From assembly GCF_000317245.1 (NCBI RefSeq), contig NZ_AJLJ01000249.1:1-44029 (forward strand): a DNA stretch of 44,029 bases, in the 5' to 3' direction. Each line of letters opens with the position of its first letter. Position 1 is the first letter of the stretch. This document shows positions 31,795-39,922 of this stretch, one piece after another. The DNA is from Fischerella muscicola SAG 1427-1 = PCC 73103. Its GTDB lineage: Bacteria > Cyanobacteriota > Cyanobacteriia > Cyanobacteriales > Nostocaceae. Under the pieces are notes generated by a model. The model was not told the origin of the DNA and did not search any database. It saw nothing but the letters and a program-made list of their open reading frames with translations. Both the position numbers and the translations under genes were made by a program.

Positions 31795-32065
31795 GCTAGC
31801 ATTCTTTGTCAAAGTCATTTTTTCTAACGTAGACGTGAAACGGCTTGCCGCAGGCTACCGCTCCAGGCGCAGAGGACACAGAGAAAAGAAAGAGAAGGAA
31901 AAAATTGCTTCACTGAACTGTATTGGTTTATATTAACCATTTAAGGATATTTTTGCTTTTTGAAACACCTGTGCCGCACTAAATTCCAGTCCATCAAACA
32001 GAAAATCTGTGAATTGGTTTGAAGTGCCATAACACAGAATATTAGAAGCTACTTGTTATTGTTAA
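31795..32065. other. Spacer with dispersed repeat fragments
   Basis: It contains CGGCTTGCCGCAGGCTACCG (31842-31861) and GCGCAGAGG (31868), pieces of GC-richer dispersed repeats, then AT-rich DNA up to the aroB stop. No gene is supported on either strand. Confidence 0.45.
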
Positions 32066-33157
32066 TTACATATTCTGTAACACCTGTCGAATAATATTTG
32101 CTGGTACTTGATCTGTTATTGTCACTACACCAATTTGGGTTGGTAATACAAACCGGACTTTACCCGCTTTCACTTTTTTATCAATCTGCAATGCTTCAAT
32201 AATCGCTGCAATATCCAACCCAGACGGTAATTTGGTTGGTAAACCTGCTTTTTCTATTAAAGCATCTTGGCGTTTTGCTTCAGCCTGACTCCACATTCCC
32301 AGTTCTACAGCAATCTGTCCTGCTGCTACCATACCGATCGCAACTCCTTCCCCATGCAGTATTTGTGTATAACCTGTCAAGCTTTCCACTGCATGACCGA
32401 TGGTATGTCCGTAGTTGAGTATCGCCCGTAGTCCGGCTTCTTTTTCATCTTTGCTGACAACATCAGCTTTAGCTTGACAGGAGCGAGTTAATATGCTGTC
32501 TATTAATTCTGGTTGAATATATCCCATCTCATCCAAGCGCAGACTTGCTTCCAATTCAGCAAATAACTGAGCATTCCACATTACGCCATACTTGATCACC
32601 TCTGCCATCCCTGCACCGAATTCCCGTGCGGGTAAGGTTTTCAACACATCGGGGTCAAGTAATACTAATCGCGGTTGATGGAATGCGCCAATTAAGTTTT
32701 TACCTTGGGGATGGTTGACGCCTGTTTTCCCACCAATGGCTGCATCTACCATCGCCAAAAGGGTTGTAGGCACTTGTATAAAATTAATACCGCGTAACCA
32801 AGTCGCCGCCGCAAAACCCGTCATATCACCAATGACGCCGCCTCCCAAAGCTATCATTGTGGCAGAGCGTTCTAAGCGATTTTCCAGTGCCATATTGTAT
32901 AAATTTTCTACTGATGCCAAGGTTTTATAATTTTCGCCATCAGGTAAAATATGGCTTGCAACTTCAAAATTGGCAGCCTGAAGTGATGCGATCGCTCTTT
33001 CGCCATAAAATTGAAAAACAGTCGGGTTAGAAACTAGCAAAACTTTCTTACCTAACTGTAAATTAGCCATATATTCGCCTAATTGATCTAGGCTACCTGG
33101 TGCGATCGCAATCTCATAAGACTGCTGCGGTAGATTTACTTTAATTACGGAAGCCAT
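32066..33157 (-). CDS. aroB: 3-dehydroquinate synthase AroB
   Basis: The 363-residue enzyme converts DAHP to 3-dehydroquinate, the second shikimate step. Family motifs: DGENYKTLASVENLY, the NAD-binding GGGVIGDMTGFAAATWLRG, VPTTLLAMVDAAIGGKTGVNHPQGKNLIGAFHQP, and zinc-ligand regions EVIKYG and ILNYGHTIGHAVES plus HGEGVAIGM. Length is typical and both ends are conserved. It is a single gene, followed 72 bases upstream by the Cu/Zn superoxide dismutase gene on the same strand, with no sign of shared regulation. Confidence 0.96.
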   Translation of the reverse strand: MASVIKVNLPQQSYEIAIAPGSLDQLGEYMANLQLGKKVLLVSNPTVFQFYGERAIASLQAANFEVASHILPDGENYKTLASVENLYNMALENRLERSATMIALGGGVIGDMTGFAAATWLRGINFIQVPTTLLAMVDAAIGGKTGVNHPQGKNLIGAFHQPRLVLLDPDVLKTLPAREFGAGMAEVIKYGVMWNAQLFAELEASLRLDEMGYIQPELIDSILTRSCQAKADVVSKDEKEAGLRAILNYGHTIGHAVESLTGYTQILHGEGVAIGMVAAGQIAVELGMWSQAEAKRQDALIEKAGLPTKLPSGLDIAAIIEALQIDKKVKAGKVRFVLPTQIGVVTITDQVPANIIRQVLQNM

Positions 33158-33229
33158 TACTAACCCCTTTGCAAGCCCGTGTCGGATATTCTACCGCAAT
33201 GCTGTACTAGCTTCACCGTTGAATGATGA

Positions 33230-33814
33230 TCATAATATAACTCCACAGGCTATACGTCCTCCACCTGCATCCGCTGCTGCACCCCCAGCTTTTTGTTGAT
33301 CTGGTAACAGGTGAATGATGATAGCGCTACCATTACCGTCAAACACACTGACAGGGCCTTCACTGAGGGTAATTCTACTGGTGATTGCATCGTATTTTGC
33401 ACGCCCCTGTTGATCTACTTCTAAATTCGGTAAATCACCGAGATGATAGGGATGGTTAGCTTCTACGGGTGTTTCTGAAGCAAAAGGCCCAGGGTCAAAA
33501 TGTCCACCACTCGTACTATAAGGAGGGCTAGCATCGGATTCACACACACCCACAGCATGAATGTGAAGTCCATGTAGACCAGGAGTCAGTTTAGTGGGGT
33601 TGCCTTGAATTTTACCCCGAATCCGTACCGCCTCATTTTCTCGCTGTGTCAGAAAGAGTGTGCCATTAATACCTGCACCCGCAATCTGCACTTGTGCTTG
33701 TAGGACATTACGTGGAAAAAACGCTTGTACTAATGTCATTCTAGTAAATAGTACCAAGCAGATGGAAATTCCAAAGATCAACAAAGTTTTTAATCGTGAA
33801 AACTTTCTCAACAT
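33230..33814 (-). CDS. sodC: Secreted Cu/Zn superoxide dismutase
   Basis: The 194-residue protein has an N-terminal hydrophobic segment (about 10-32, LLIFGISICLVLFTRMTL) acting as a signal or membrane anchor, so it works in the periplasm or on a membrane. The SODC domain has metal ligands His84 and His86 (LHIHAVG), His105 (GGHFDPG), His121 and His124 with Asp127 (HPYHLGDLPN), and His168 (IIIHLL). The disulfide pair Cys91 (VCESD) and Cys190 (RIACGVIL) is intact. Cu/Zn SODs are less common than Fe or Mn types in cyanobacteria. With the cytosolic FeSOD 5 kb away, two compartments are covered. A leader hairpin at 33951 lies further upstream. Confidence 0.9.
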   Translation of the reverse strand: MLRKFSRLKTLLIFGISICLVLFTRMTLVQAFFPRNVLQAQVQIAGAGINGTLFLTQRENEAVRIRGKIQGNPTKLTPGLHGLHIHAVGVCESDASPPYSTSGGHFDPGPFASETPVEANHPYHLGDLPNLEVDQQGRAKYDAITSRITLSEGPVSVFDGNGSAIIIHLLPDQQKAGGAAADAGGGRIACGVIL

Positions 33815-33950
33815 AACCTCCGGTGGTAGCGATAAATAACTTCAATTGAGTATTTAGACAAAATATTTTTAGCGTGATTGTAAACATCTTAAAAAATGTA
33901 CCTACGCAATCACACGGTTAAAGTTATTTCTATCTACACTACCTGAGTTC

Positions 33951-33968
33951 GACATTTCGGTAAATGTC
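33951..33968. other. Short hairpin between sodC and petL
   Basis: GACATTT, CGGT, AAATGTC form a perfect 7-base stem. Flanking CTGA and TCAG can extend it past a bulge. It lies about 140 bases upstream of both start codons in the divergent spacer. Function unknown. Confidence 0.35.
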
Positions 33969-34109
33969 TCAGTTAAGTAGCAATACGGTTAGTGGTAGTC
34001 GATGAGCGCGAAAGGATATGAAGGTCTTTCCCTTTGCCCTATTTTCAACCACTAACAGCTAACAAATGATTCAATAGATTTAAGAGTAAACAATTGTGGA
34101 GAAACGTAA

Positions 34110-34205
34110 ATGTTAGCCGTAGTATCTTATATCGTCTTTTTGGCAATCTTTTTTGGCATTGCAGTCGGTTTACTGTTTGGTCTGCGCGCCGCCAAGATTC
34201 TTTAA
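34110..34205 (+). CDS. petL: Cytochrome b6f complex subunit PetL
   Basis: This 31-codon gene encodes a single hydrophobic helix starting MLAVVSYIVFLAIF and ending GLRAAKIL, which matches cyanobacterial PetL in length, topology and C-terminal sequence. PetL is a small stabilising subunit at the edge of the cytochrome b6f complex in the thylakoid membrane. GGAGA at 34098-34102 is a strong ribosome binding site seven bases before the ATG. The stop codon is followed after one base by a GGGCATG heptamer run, so the 3' untranslated region is almost entirely repeat. No other pet gene is in the window. The gene is short enough to be missed by length cut-offs. Confidence 0.9.
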   Translation: MLAVVSYIVFLAIFFGIAVGLLFGLRAAKIL

Positions 34206-34206
34206 T

Positions 34207-34300
34207 GGGCATGGGGCATGGGGCATGGGGCATGAGGCATTGGTTATTCTCCCCATGTCTCCACATCCCCGCGTCCCCGCGTCCCCGCGTCCCCGCGTCC
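34207..34300. repeat. Heptamer repeats GGGCATG and CCCCGCG between petL and bioB
   Basis: About five GGGCATG units (34207-34242) are followed by about four to five CCCCGCG/T units (34266-34300). These are two different STRR types back to back in the convergent spacer. They occupy nearly all of the DNA between the two stop codons. Confidence 0.9.
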
Positions 34301-34312
34301 AATTCTCTACTA

Positions 34313-35314
34313 TCAAACCACTACTTCTGTTGCCGTCTTCTTGTTACCAACAAACGACGGCCGCATTTCCAAACCAAGCAAATTTAGCATTTCTTGGTCT
34401 GCATCATAGCCAGGACAAGGTGTAGTGACGGTCAACATATGGCCGTTATCACTAGAAAATATAGAATTTGCTCCTGCTAAAAAGCATAAAGCCTGTTCAA
34501 CTTGAGAAAGTTTTGCCCTACCTGCGCTCAAGCGCACATCAGAAGCTGGCATAATCAAACGTGCAGTGGCAATCATCCGCACGACATCCCAAATGGGAAC
34601 ATCTGGTTGATTTTCTAAAGGTGTACCTTGGACTTTAGAAAGAATATTAATTGGTACAGACTCTGGATGAGGATGCAAATTAGCCAGAGTGTGCAGCATT
34701 GATACGCGGTCTTCGACATTTTCCCCTAAACCAAGAATACCACCAGAGCAGACGGTGACGTTGGTCTGACGGACATTGTTAATTGTGTTTAGGCGATCGC
34801 TATAAGTTCTGGTAGTAATAATAGTGCTATAGTATTCCGGGGATGTATCTAGGTTATGGTTATAAGCGTAAAGTCCTGCTGCTTCTAGCTGCTTGGCTTG
34901 GTTTTCTGTCAGCATTCCCAAAGTGCAACACACTTCTAATCCTAATGCTGTAACTTCTTTGACCATATCTAAAACTTGGTCAAATTGGGAATTATCCCGC
35001 ACTTCTCGCCAAGCCGCACCCATACAAACGCGACTGACACCACTATCTTTTGCTTCTTGGGCGATGTTAACTACTGTTTGTTTGTCTAAGAGTGCTTGTG
35101 GTTTAACTTCTGTTTTGTAGCGAGAAGATTGGGCGCAATAGTTACAGTCTTCAGGACAAGCTCCTGTTTTAATAGAAATGAGTTTACAAACTTGGATTTG
35201 TTTGGGATTGTGATATTGACGATGCACAGTAGCTGCTTGGTATATCAGCTGTAAAAATGGTGTATTGTAAATTGCTCTGATTTCTTCTTTTTGCCAATCG
35301 TAGCGTATTCCCAC
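34313..35314 (-). CDS. bioB: Biotin synthase BioB
   Basis: The 333-residue radical-SAM enzyme inserts sulfur into dethiobiotin. The 4Fe-4S SAM cluster motif CPEDCNYC gives Cys53, Cys57 and Cys60. Further family segments are SRYKTEVKPQALL, RVCMGAAWREV, EVCCTLGMLTENQAKQLEAA, YNHNLDTSPEYY, SGGILGLGE and the 2Fe-2S ligand region near RLSAGR. The start is GTG at 35314, preceded by an AAGG-like site about 14 bases upstream; the N-terminus GIRYDWQKEEI matches the family. No other bio gene is adjacent, as is usual in cyanobacteria. Confidence 0.95.
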   Translation of the reverse strand: MGIRYDWQKEEIRAIYNTPFLQLIYQAATVHRQYHNPKQIQVCKLISIKTGACPEDCNYCAQSSRYKTEVKPQALLDKQTVVNIAQEAKDSGVSRVCMGAAWREVRDNSQFDQVLDMVKEVTALGLEVCCTLGMLTENQAKQLEAAGLYAYNHNLDTSPEYYSTIITTRTYSDRLNTINNVRQTNVTVCSGGILGLGENVEDRVSMLHTLANLHPHPESVPINILSKVQGTPLENQPDVPIWDVVRMIATARLIMPASDVRLSAGRAKLSQVEQALCFLAGANSIFSSDNGHMLTVTTPCPGYDADQEMLNLLGLEMRPSFVGNKKTATEVVV

Positions 35315-35788
35315 GGCTTTGCCTACCTTGTATGTTGATTAATTTTCTATAGCACCTGTGATGTTGGCTCAGAAATCAGGTTATCAAGAATTTGCTTGAA
35401 TAGCATGAGAATTTTAATAATAAATCTAGTGCGGCTCTTGAGTACTAAGCAATCTCATTCACAATGGCATTAGAACTTTATTTATAAAGAAATAATAAAA
35501 TTCGTAAATTTCCATATTTTTTTTAGTAAATTACTATTTCAAAATATAGGAGTCCTATTTTGATTGTGGAAAAAACTTATTACACATTGATTTTTTCTTC
35601 CCTGTCTTCTGTTCCCACTAATGATTTAAGAATCAAATCGGATTGCTATACAGGCAATTTCAAATTATCCAAATCCTGAAATCTGAAGTTGCTTTTTTCA
35701 TATTCACTGCTAAATTAGCAAGAAGAGCAATTCCTAAATACAGTTTTGTAAACTGCATCACACTTTCTCGTTTTTACTACCAAATTCC
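35315..35788. other. Divergent spacer between bioB and the membrane pentapeptide gene
   Basis: This AT-rich 474-base stretch has no supported gene or RNA. A loose inverted repeat (CCATATTTT / AAAATATAGG, near 35511-35550) is the only structure noted. It should hold both promoters. Confidence 0.4.
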
Positions 35789-36520
35789 ATGAGTAAAGAA
35801 GCTAATAAAATTGTTAAAGTAAATGAAGTTTCTGCCGCCACATCTTCTACCTTAAGTACTTATATTGATCGAACTGTCGAAACTTTAAAATTTAGTATTA
35901 GTACTATCAATATTCCCAAAGAGGCATTCGGGGCAATCATAACTACGCTAATTATATTAGTATTAGGACTGTTGTTGATTATTGGCAATCTCAGCAATAC
36001 TTTAAATCAACAAACATCCCAGTTTAAAGAATTTTATAACACTACTGAATCGACAGTTGATTACCAACGTCATATTATTTTATCTGATTACATCAAAACA
36101 ATAGGGAACATAGTTTTAACAGAAAAATCCCAAGACAAACCAGAAAAGTCAGCAATGATTCGAGCAATGACTCAGGCTACATTACAAGAATTAGATCCAG
36201 AACGTCGGCGTTATGTGGTGATGTTTTTGTCTGATATTAATTTACTAAAAAACTCATCAAAAAAACAATTACCATTACTTTTTGGAGCATCTATTACAGG
36301 AGCTAAACTCCAAGGTCTAGATTTAAGATCTGCCAATTTTCAAGGTACAAATTTAACTAGTGTAGATTTACGGGGCGCGGATTTACGAGGAGCTAATTTC
36401 AAGAATGCGATTTTGACAAATGCTTGTTACAGCAAATTGACACTATTTAGTAAAGGTTTTATACCAACTGCGGTTGGGATGAAAGAAGTCTTAGATACAA
36501 AAAAATGTTATTCAAGTTAA
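35789..36520 (+). CDS. Membrane-anchored pentapeptide-repeat protein
   Basis: The 243-residue protein has a soluble N-terminal region (about 1-48) and one strong transmembrane segment (about 50-70, AIITTLIILVLGLLLIIGNL). A helical middle contains MIRAMTQATLQELDPERRRYVVMFLSDINLL. Only about seven pentapeptides follow near the C-terminus (ITGAKLQGLDLRSANFQGTNLTSVDLRGADLRGANF), then a tail with two cysteines. Small pentapeptide proteins with one membrane helix are common in cyanobacteria and have no defined activity. The acetyltransferase gene follows after 23 bases on the same strand, so the two are probably co-transcribed. Confidence 0.8.
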   Translation: MSKEANKIVKVNEVSAATSSTLSTYIDRTVETLKFSISTINIPKEAFGAIITTLIILVLGLLLIIGNLSNTLNQQTSQFKEFYNTTESTVDYQRHIILSDYIKTIGNIVLTEKSQDKPEKSAMIRAMTQATLQELDPERRRYVVMFLSDINLLKNSSKKQLPLLFGASITGAKLQGLDLRSANFQGTNLTSVDLRGADLRGANFKNAILTNACYSKLTLFSKGFIPTAVGMKEVLDTKKCYSS

Positions 36521-36543
36521 TCAAATTCACAACAAATTGAGAT

Positions 36544-37113
36544 ATGAAACTTGAACCACCAATAATTGTCACTGAACGCCTGCTATTGCGAATGGCTACC
36601 CAAGAAGATATACCTGAAATTATCCGATATTTTACTGAAAATAAAGCTTATTTTACTCCCTTTTATCCTCTTTGGGGTAATAGTTTTTTTACAGAAGAGT
36701 ATTGGCAATTACAGCTAGAACTAAATTTACATGAACTTGCCAATGACTTTTCTTTACGATTATTTATGTTTGTCAAAGAAAATCCGAAAAAAATTATAGG
36801 GACTATAAATTTTAGTAACTTTGTCCGAGGAATAGCACAATACTGCAATGTTGGATACGGTCTTGCAGAAACTGAACAAGGTAAAGGTTATATGACAGAA
36901 GGTTTGCAAGCTGCGATCGCATATATATTTAAAGAACTAAATATGCATCGCATCATGGCAAATTACATGCCTCATAATCAGCGTAGTGGGAATTTGTTGA
37001 AAAGATTAGGCTTTGTCGTAGAAGGATACGCCCGCAATTACCTATTAATTAATGGACAATGGCAAGATCATATTTTAACAAGCTTAACTAATCCCGATTG
37101 GCAACCAAGATAA
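36544..37113 (+). CDS. RimJ/RimL-type GNAT acetyltransferase
   Basis: The 189-residue cytoplasmic acetyltransferase has the RimJ/RimL pattern: TERLLLRMATQEDIPEIIRYF at the N-terminus, IGTINFSNFVRGIAQYCNVGYGL, the acetyl-CoA loop EQGKGYMTEGLQAAIAYIF, and HRIMANYMPHNQRSGNLLKRLGFVVEG. Members acetylate ribosomal-protein or other N-termini, or small molecules; RimJ is the closest in overall pattern. Homologues are often annotated as ribosomal-protein alanine acetyltransferase. The 23-base gap to the pentapeptide gene upstream suggests an operon. Confidence 0.88.
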   Translation: MKLEPPIIVTERLLLRMATQEDIPEIIRYFTENKAYFTPFYPLWGNSFFTEEYWQLQLELNLHELANDFSLRLFMFVKENPKKIIGTINFSNFVRGIAQYCNVGYGLAETEQGKGYMTEGLQAAIAYIFKELNMHRIMANYMPHNQRSGNLLKRLGFVVEGYARNYLLINGQWQDHILTSLTNPDWQPR

Positions 37114-37123
37114 TTTATAGTTG

Positions 37124-37200
37124 TTGGTCAATTGTCATTCGTCATTTGTCATTCTCCCTCGTCCCCTTCTCCCCCTTGTCCCTCGTGTTCCCTCCCTCCC
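37124..37200. repeat. Low-complexity TTGTCATT / CCCTCGTC repeats before selO
   Basis: GTCATTTGTCATTC units are followed by pyrimidine-rich CCCTCGTCCCCTTCTCCCCC. Both are degenerate heptamer-type spacer repeats related to those at 27101 and 20791. They lie within 50-120 bases of the selO start. Confidence 0.6.
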
Positions 37201-37245
37201 ATCTGCGACTATGATCAAGAGAAGATAAACTAAGTTGTACTCATA

Positions 37246-38703
37246 ATGACTCTGGCTGAAACTTCCGACGACACTAATTCTAAAAATCCTTTTTTTAGTC
37301 TTAACTACGAACCCGCCTTGGAATCTTTAGGCGATGACTATTACGATGAGGTTGCAGCTGCGGAATTTCCTCAACACATTCTGCGCTGGCGCAATGATGC
37401 GTTGTTACCAAAGCTGGGATTAAATCCAGAAGCAGTGACAGACGAAAATTTTATTACCGCTTTTGGCAAATTTGAAAGACGCAAACCTTTATTAGCACTG
37501 CGATACCACGGTTATCAATTTGGTGAATATAATCCCCAACTAGGTGATGGAAGAGGTTTTCTCTACGGACAAGTGCGTGGTATTGATGGTGAACTTTACG
37601 ACTTCGGTACAAAAGGTTCCGGTAGAACACCCTATGCTCGTGGTGGCGACGGTATGCTGACATTAAAGGGAGGTGTTCGTGAAGTTTTGGCTGCGGAAAT
37701 GTTACATAGAATGGGTGTACGTACTTCCCGATGTCTCAGCATGATTGAAACAGGTTTATCTCTGTGGCGCGGTGATGAACCTTCTCCTACTCGTTCTTCC
37801 GTAATGGTACGGTTGAGTAAATCACATATTCGCTTTGGTACTTTTGAACGGCTACAGTATTTCCGCCGTCCAGATTTAACCAAAAAGCTATTAGATCATG
37901 TAATTAAAGAATACTATCAAGATTTAGATGATCAACAAGATAAGTATGCTTTATTTTATGCAGAATTAGTTCAACGCACAGCAGAATTAGTTGCACAATG
38001 GATGGCAGTTGGTTTTTGTCATGCGGTTCTCAATACTGACAACATGTCAATTACAGGGGAGAGTTTTGATTACGGCCCCTATGCTTTTATTCCTAATTAT
38101 GATCCTTTCTTCACTGCCGCATATTTTGACTATTACAAACGCTATTGTTATATAAATCAACCAGAGATTTGTAAGTGGAATCTGGAAGCACTCCAAGAAG
38201 CATTAAAAGCTGTGATTCCTCAAACTGATATGGAAGCTGGTTTAGCACAATTTGATGATTATTATTTAGCCGAATATCGTTATTTAATGCTCAAAAAATT
38301 AGGGTTTGAGAATTTATCTGATCCAGAAGCTGAAGAACTTTTAAAAGCAACTCTTAATTTCTTAAAGCATTATCCAGTTAGTTATCATCACTTTTTTGCA
38401 GATTTAGCTACTAATTTTTCTAGCAAATGGAGGGATGACGCAAGTGTTATTCTCAACAATTCAGAAATTGGGCAATCTTTAGGTAGGTCAGAATTATTTT
38501 TACATTGGTCGGGAATATATCACAGAATTTTAACCAATTTGACACCAGAAGAGATAGAGAAAGTAGCTCAAACTTTAGTTTGTTATAATCCTCAAACTGT
38601 GATTTTAAGACCAGTGATTGAATCAATTTGGGAACCAATTACTCAAGAGGACAATTGGCAACCTTTTTATGCATTACTAAATCAAATTCAATCTCAAATT
38701 TAA
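37246..38703 (+). CDS. selO: Protein adenylyltransferase SelO (YdiU family)
   Basis: The 485-residue pseudokinase-fold enzyme transfers AMP from ATP to protein hydroxyl groups. Family motifs include ALRYHGYQFGEYNPQLGDGR, DFGTKGSGRTPYARGGDG with Lys123 and Arg127 for ATP phosphates, KGGVREVLAAEMLH, VMVRLSKSHIRFGTFE, and the catalytic/metal block HAVLNTDNMSITGESFDYGP with Asp265, Asn266 and Asp275. The C-terminus ends in LNQIQSQI with no CxxU or CxxC redox motif, unlike many eukaryotic SelO proteins. Bacterial SelO is linked to redox homeostasis through glutathionylation. It is a single gene with its ATG preceded by degenerate repeats, so the promoter is not evident. Confidence 0.93.
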   Translation: MTLAETSDDTNSKNPFFSLNYEPALESLGDDYYDEVAAAEFPQHILRWRNDALLPKLGLNPEAVTDENFITAFGKFERRKPLLALRYHGYQFGEYNPQLGDGRGFLYGQVRGIDGELYDFGTKGSGRTPYARGGDGMLTLKGGVREVLAAEMLHRMGVRTSRCLSMIETGLSLWRGDEPSPTRSSVMVRLSKSHIRFGTFERLQYFRRPDLTKKLLDHVIKEYYQDLDDQQDKYALFYAELVQRTAELVAQWMAVGFCHAVLNTDNMSITGESFDYGPYAFIPNYDPFFTAAYFDYYKRYCYINQPEICKWNLEALQEALKAVIPQTDMEAGLAQFDDYYLAEYRYLMLKKLGFENLSDPEAEELLKATLNFLKHYPVSYHHFFADLATNFSSKWRDDASVILNNSEIGQSLGRSELFLHWSGIYHRILTNLTPEEIEKVAQTLVCYNPQTVILRPVIESIWEPITQEDNWQPFYALLNQIQSQI

Positions 38704-38801
38704 TGTACTTATAGATACTTTAAAATCAGGGTAGGTACATCTCAAACGCTATCGACAAGAAGTTTTAGAAGCATCATCGTTGGTGTAAATTCAACATAGC
38801 C

Positions 38802-39097
38802 CAATACGCTTGGTGTTAAGCCCACAATTCTTTGTAGACTGATATCTTGCACCAACCCCATATCCCGCCTCAGAATTAATTGGTGAGGCTAATAGCATAA
38901 GTCCGTTAAAACTGACTCAAACACCGTCCTAGTCAGATTTATCTGACTTTAGCTATTAGCCAATAAATTTATTTATTGGCGAGATGAAAAGCTGATGCAA
39001 GATATGATTAGAGACGCGTAGCAAAATTCCGCAGGGTAATTTCGCGTCTCTACACACCAATTTTTTGTACCAAAAATCCTTAACACCAAGCGTATTG
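38802..39097. mobile_element. MITE with 19-base perfect terminal inverted repeats
   Basis: CAATACGCTTGGTGTTAAG at the left is the exact inverse of the right end (39079-39097). The roughly 296 bases in between encode nothing but contain nested stems: GGCTAATAGC with GCTATTAGCC, AGTCAGAT with ATCTGACT, GCCAATAAA with TTTATTGGC, and AGAGACGCG with CGCGTCTCT. ATAGCCC occurs at both borders (38796-38802 and 39102-39108), a possible target duplication. There is no transposase, so it would depend on one elsewhere. A solo end is at 31776. Confidence 0.8.
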
Positions 39098-39109
39098 CGT
39101 TATAGCCCA

Positions 39110-39325
39110 TCACCAAGTCAGTCCAAGCTTTCTCGCCACTTCCTCAGCCGAAACTCCCCGCTCTCCAGTCTGGGTTCTCTTTAGAGAGTTGAGTAGTTGT
39201 TGCTTTACTTCTGGTTTTAGTTCCTTCCCCTCTTCACGGTCAGTTAACAGAGTATGAAGCGTTTCCGCCACAGTTTCTGAGATTAGAAGCTTAAGTTCTT
39301 CAACTGTTAAATCTTTGACTTGCAT
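39110..39325 (-). CDS. Antitoxin-like small protein (71 aa), orphan
   Basis: The 71-residue acidic helical protein has a MQVKDLTVEELKLLISETVA N-terminus, then ELKPEVKQQLLNSLKRTQTG and GVSAEEVARKLGL at the end. This pattern is common among small cyanobacterial proteins annotated as antitoxins of RelE/ParE-type modules; I cannot name the exact family. A toxin gene would be expected directly after it, but the MITE right end lies only 13 bases beyond the stop and no toxin frame exists on either side. The gene is either an orphan or was cut from its partner by the insertion. Confidence 0.6.
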   Translation of the reverse strand: MQVKDLTVEELKLLISETVAETLHTLLTDREEGKELKPEVKQQLLNSLKRTQTGERGVSAEEVARKLGLTW

Positions 39326-39401
39326 ATATCATCGAAATAATGATGATGAGTTCCTCTATCATGACACCAGGCGGAGCAATCTTTGCAGGCTAATAGTCAA
39401 G

Positions 39402-39462
39402 GATCCCCGACTTTTTGTAGACACCTGTAGGGTGGCTTCCCAGAGGGTAAAAGTCGGGGATC
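39402..39462. repeat. Second copy of the GATCCCCGACTTTTT hairpin, with enlarged loop
   Basis: The arms equal those at 5895-5925 (GATCCCCGACTTTTT and AAAAGTCGGGGATC), but about 32 bases with CACCTGTAGGGTGG and CCCAGAGGGT lie between them. It is a dispersed hairpin family with a variable loop. It sits about 90 bases past the minE stop side on the opposite flank and has no coding role. Confidence 0.7.
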
Positions 39463-39552
39463 TTGTTGATCATGAAAAATTTAGGAATGCCATAGCACAC
39501 CTTAAATTTAACTAATATCTTTTTATCTACCACTTAATAAAAATGCGAATAA

Positions 39553-39891
39553 CTACGTAATCTCACTACTTTCCAATTCATTTTTTTCTTTATTTTCTTT
39601 ATTGTCTTTATTTTCTGTAGAATCAGATTCTTTAACACGACGTATAGGGACATTGGCAATTAAAGCACTTGTTCGCTGATTGCTTTCTAAGGAAAACTCT
39701 AAACCCTCGGTTTCGATTTCGACATAGCGACAAACAATATCCAAAATTTCTTGTCGCATTTTTTCGATCATTTGGGGGCTTAAATCAGCGCGGTCGTGAG
39801 CAATTACTAATTGGAGGCGACGTTTAACTTGATTGCGACTGTTAACGTCAGAATTGCGAGTAAATAATCGTTCTAAAAGTTCAATGATCAT
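39553..39891 (-). CDS. minE: Cell division topological specificity factor MinE
   Basis: The 112-residue protein binds MinD, stimulates its ATPase and releases it from the membrane, restricting division inhibition to non-central sites. MIIELLERLFTR is the N-terminal membrane-targeting / MinD-contact segment, and AKRRLQLVIAHDRADL-like VKRRLQLVIAHDRADLSPQM is the family signature. ILDIVCRYVEI and the beta strand before RVKES complete the domain. The last 20 or so residues are a charged K/E/N-rich tail not found in shorter homologues. It is the last gene of minC-minD-minE, 31 bases after minD. Confidence 0.92.
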   Translation of the reverse strand: MIIELLERLFTRNSDVNSRNQVKRRLQLVIAHDRADLSPQMIEKMRQEILDIVCRYVEIETEGLEFSLESNQRTSALIANVPIRRVKESDSTENKDNKENKEKNELESSEIT

Positions 39892-39922
39892 TGCTGCTAG
39901 GTATGGACAGATGGAGAAAACA

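Noticed and set aside
39315..39515. 66-codon plus-strand frame spanning the second GATCCCC hairpin
   Set aside because: It runs through a dispersed hairpin repeat and has no resemblance to any protein.
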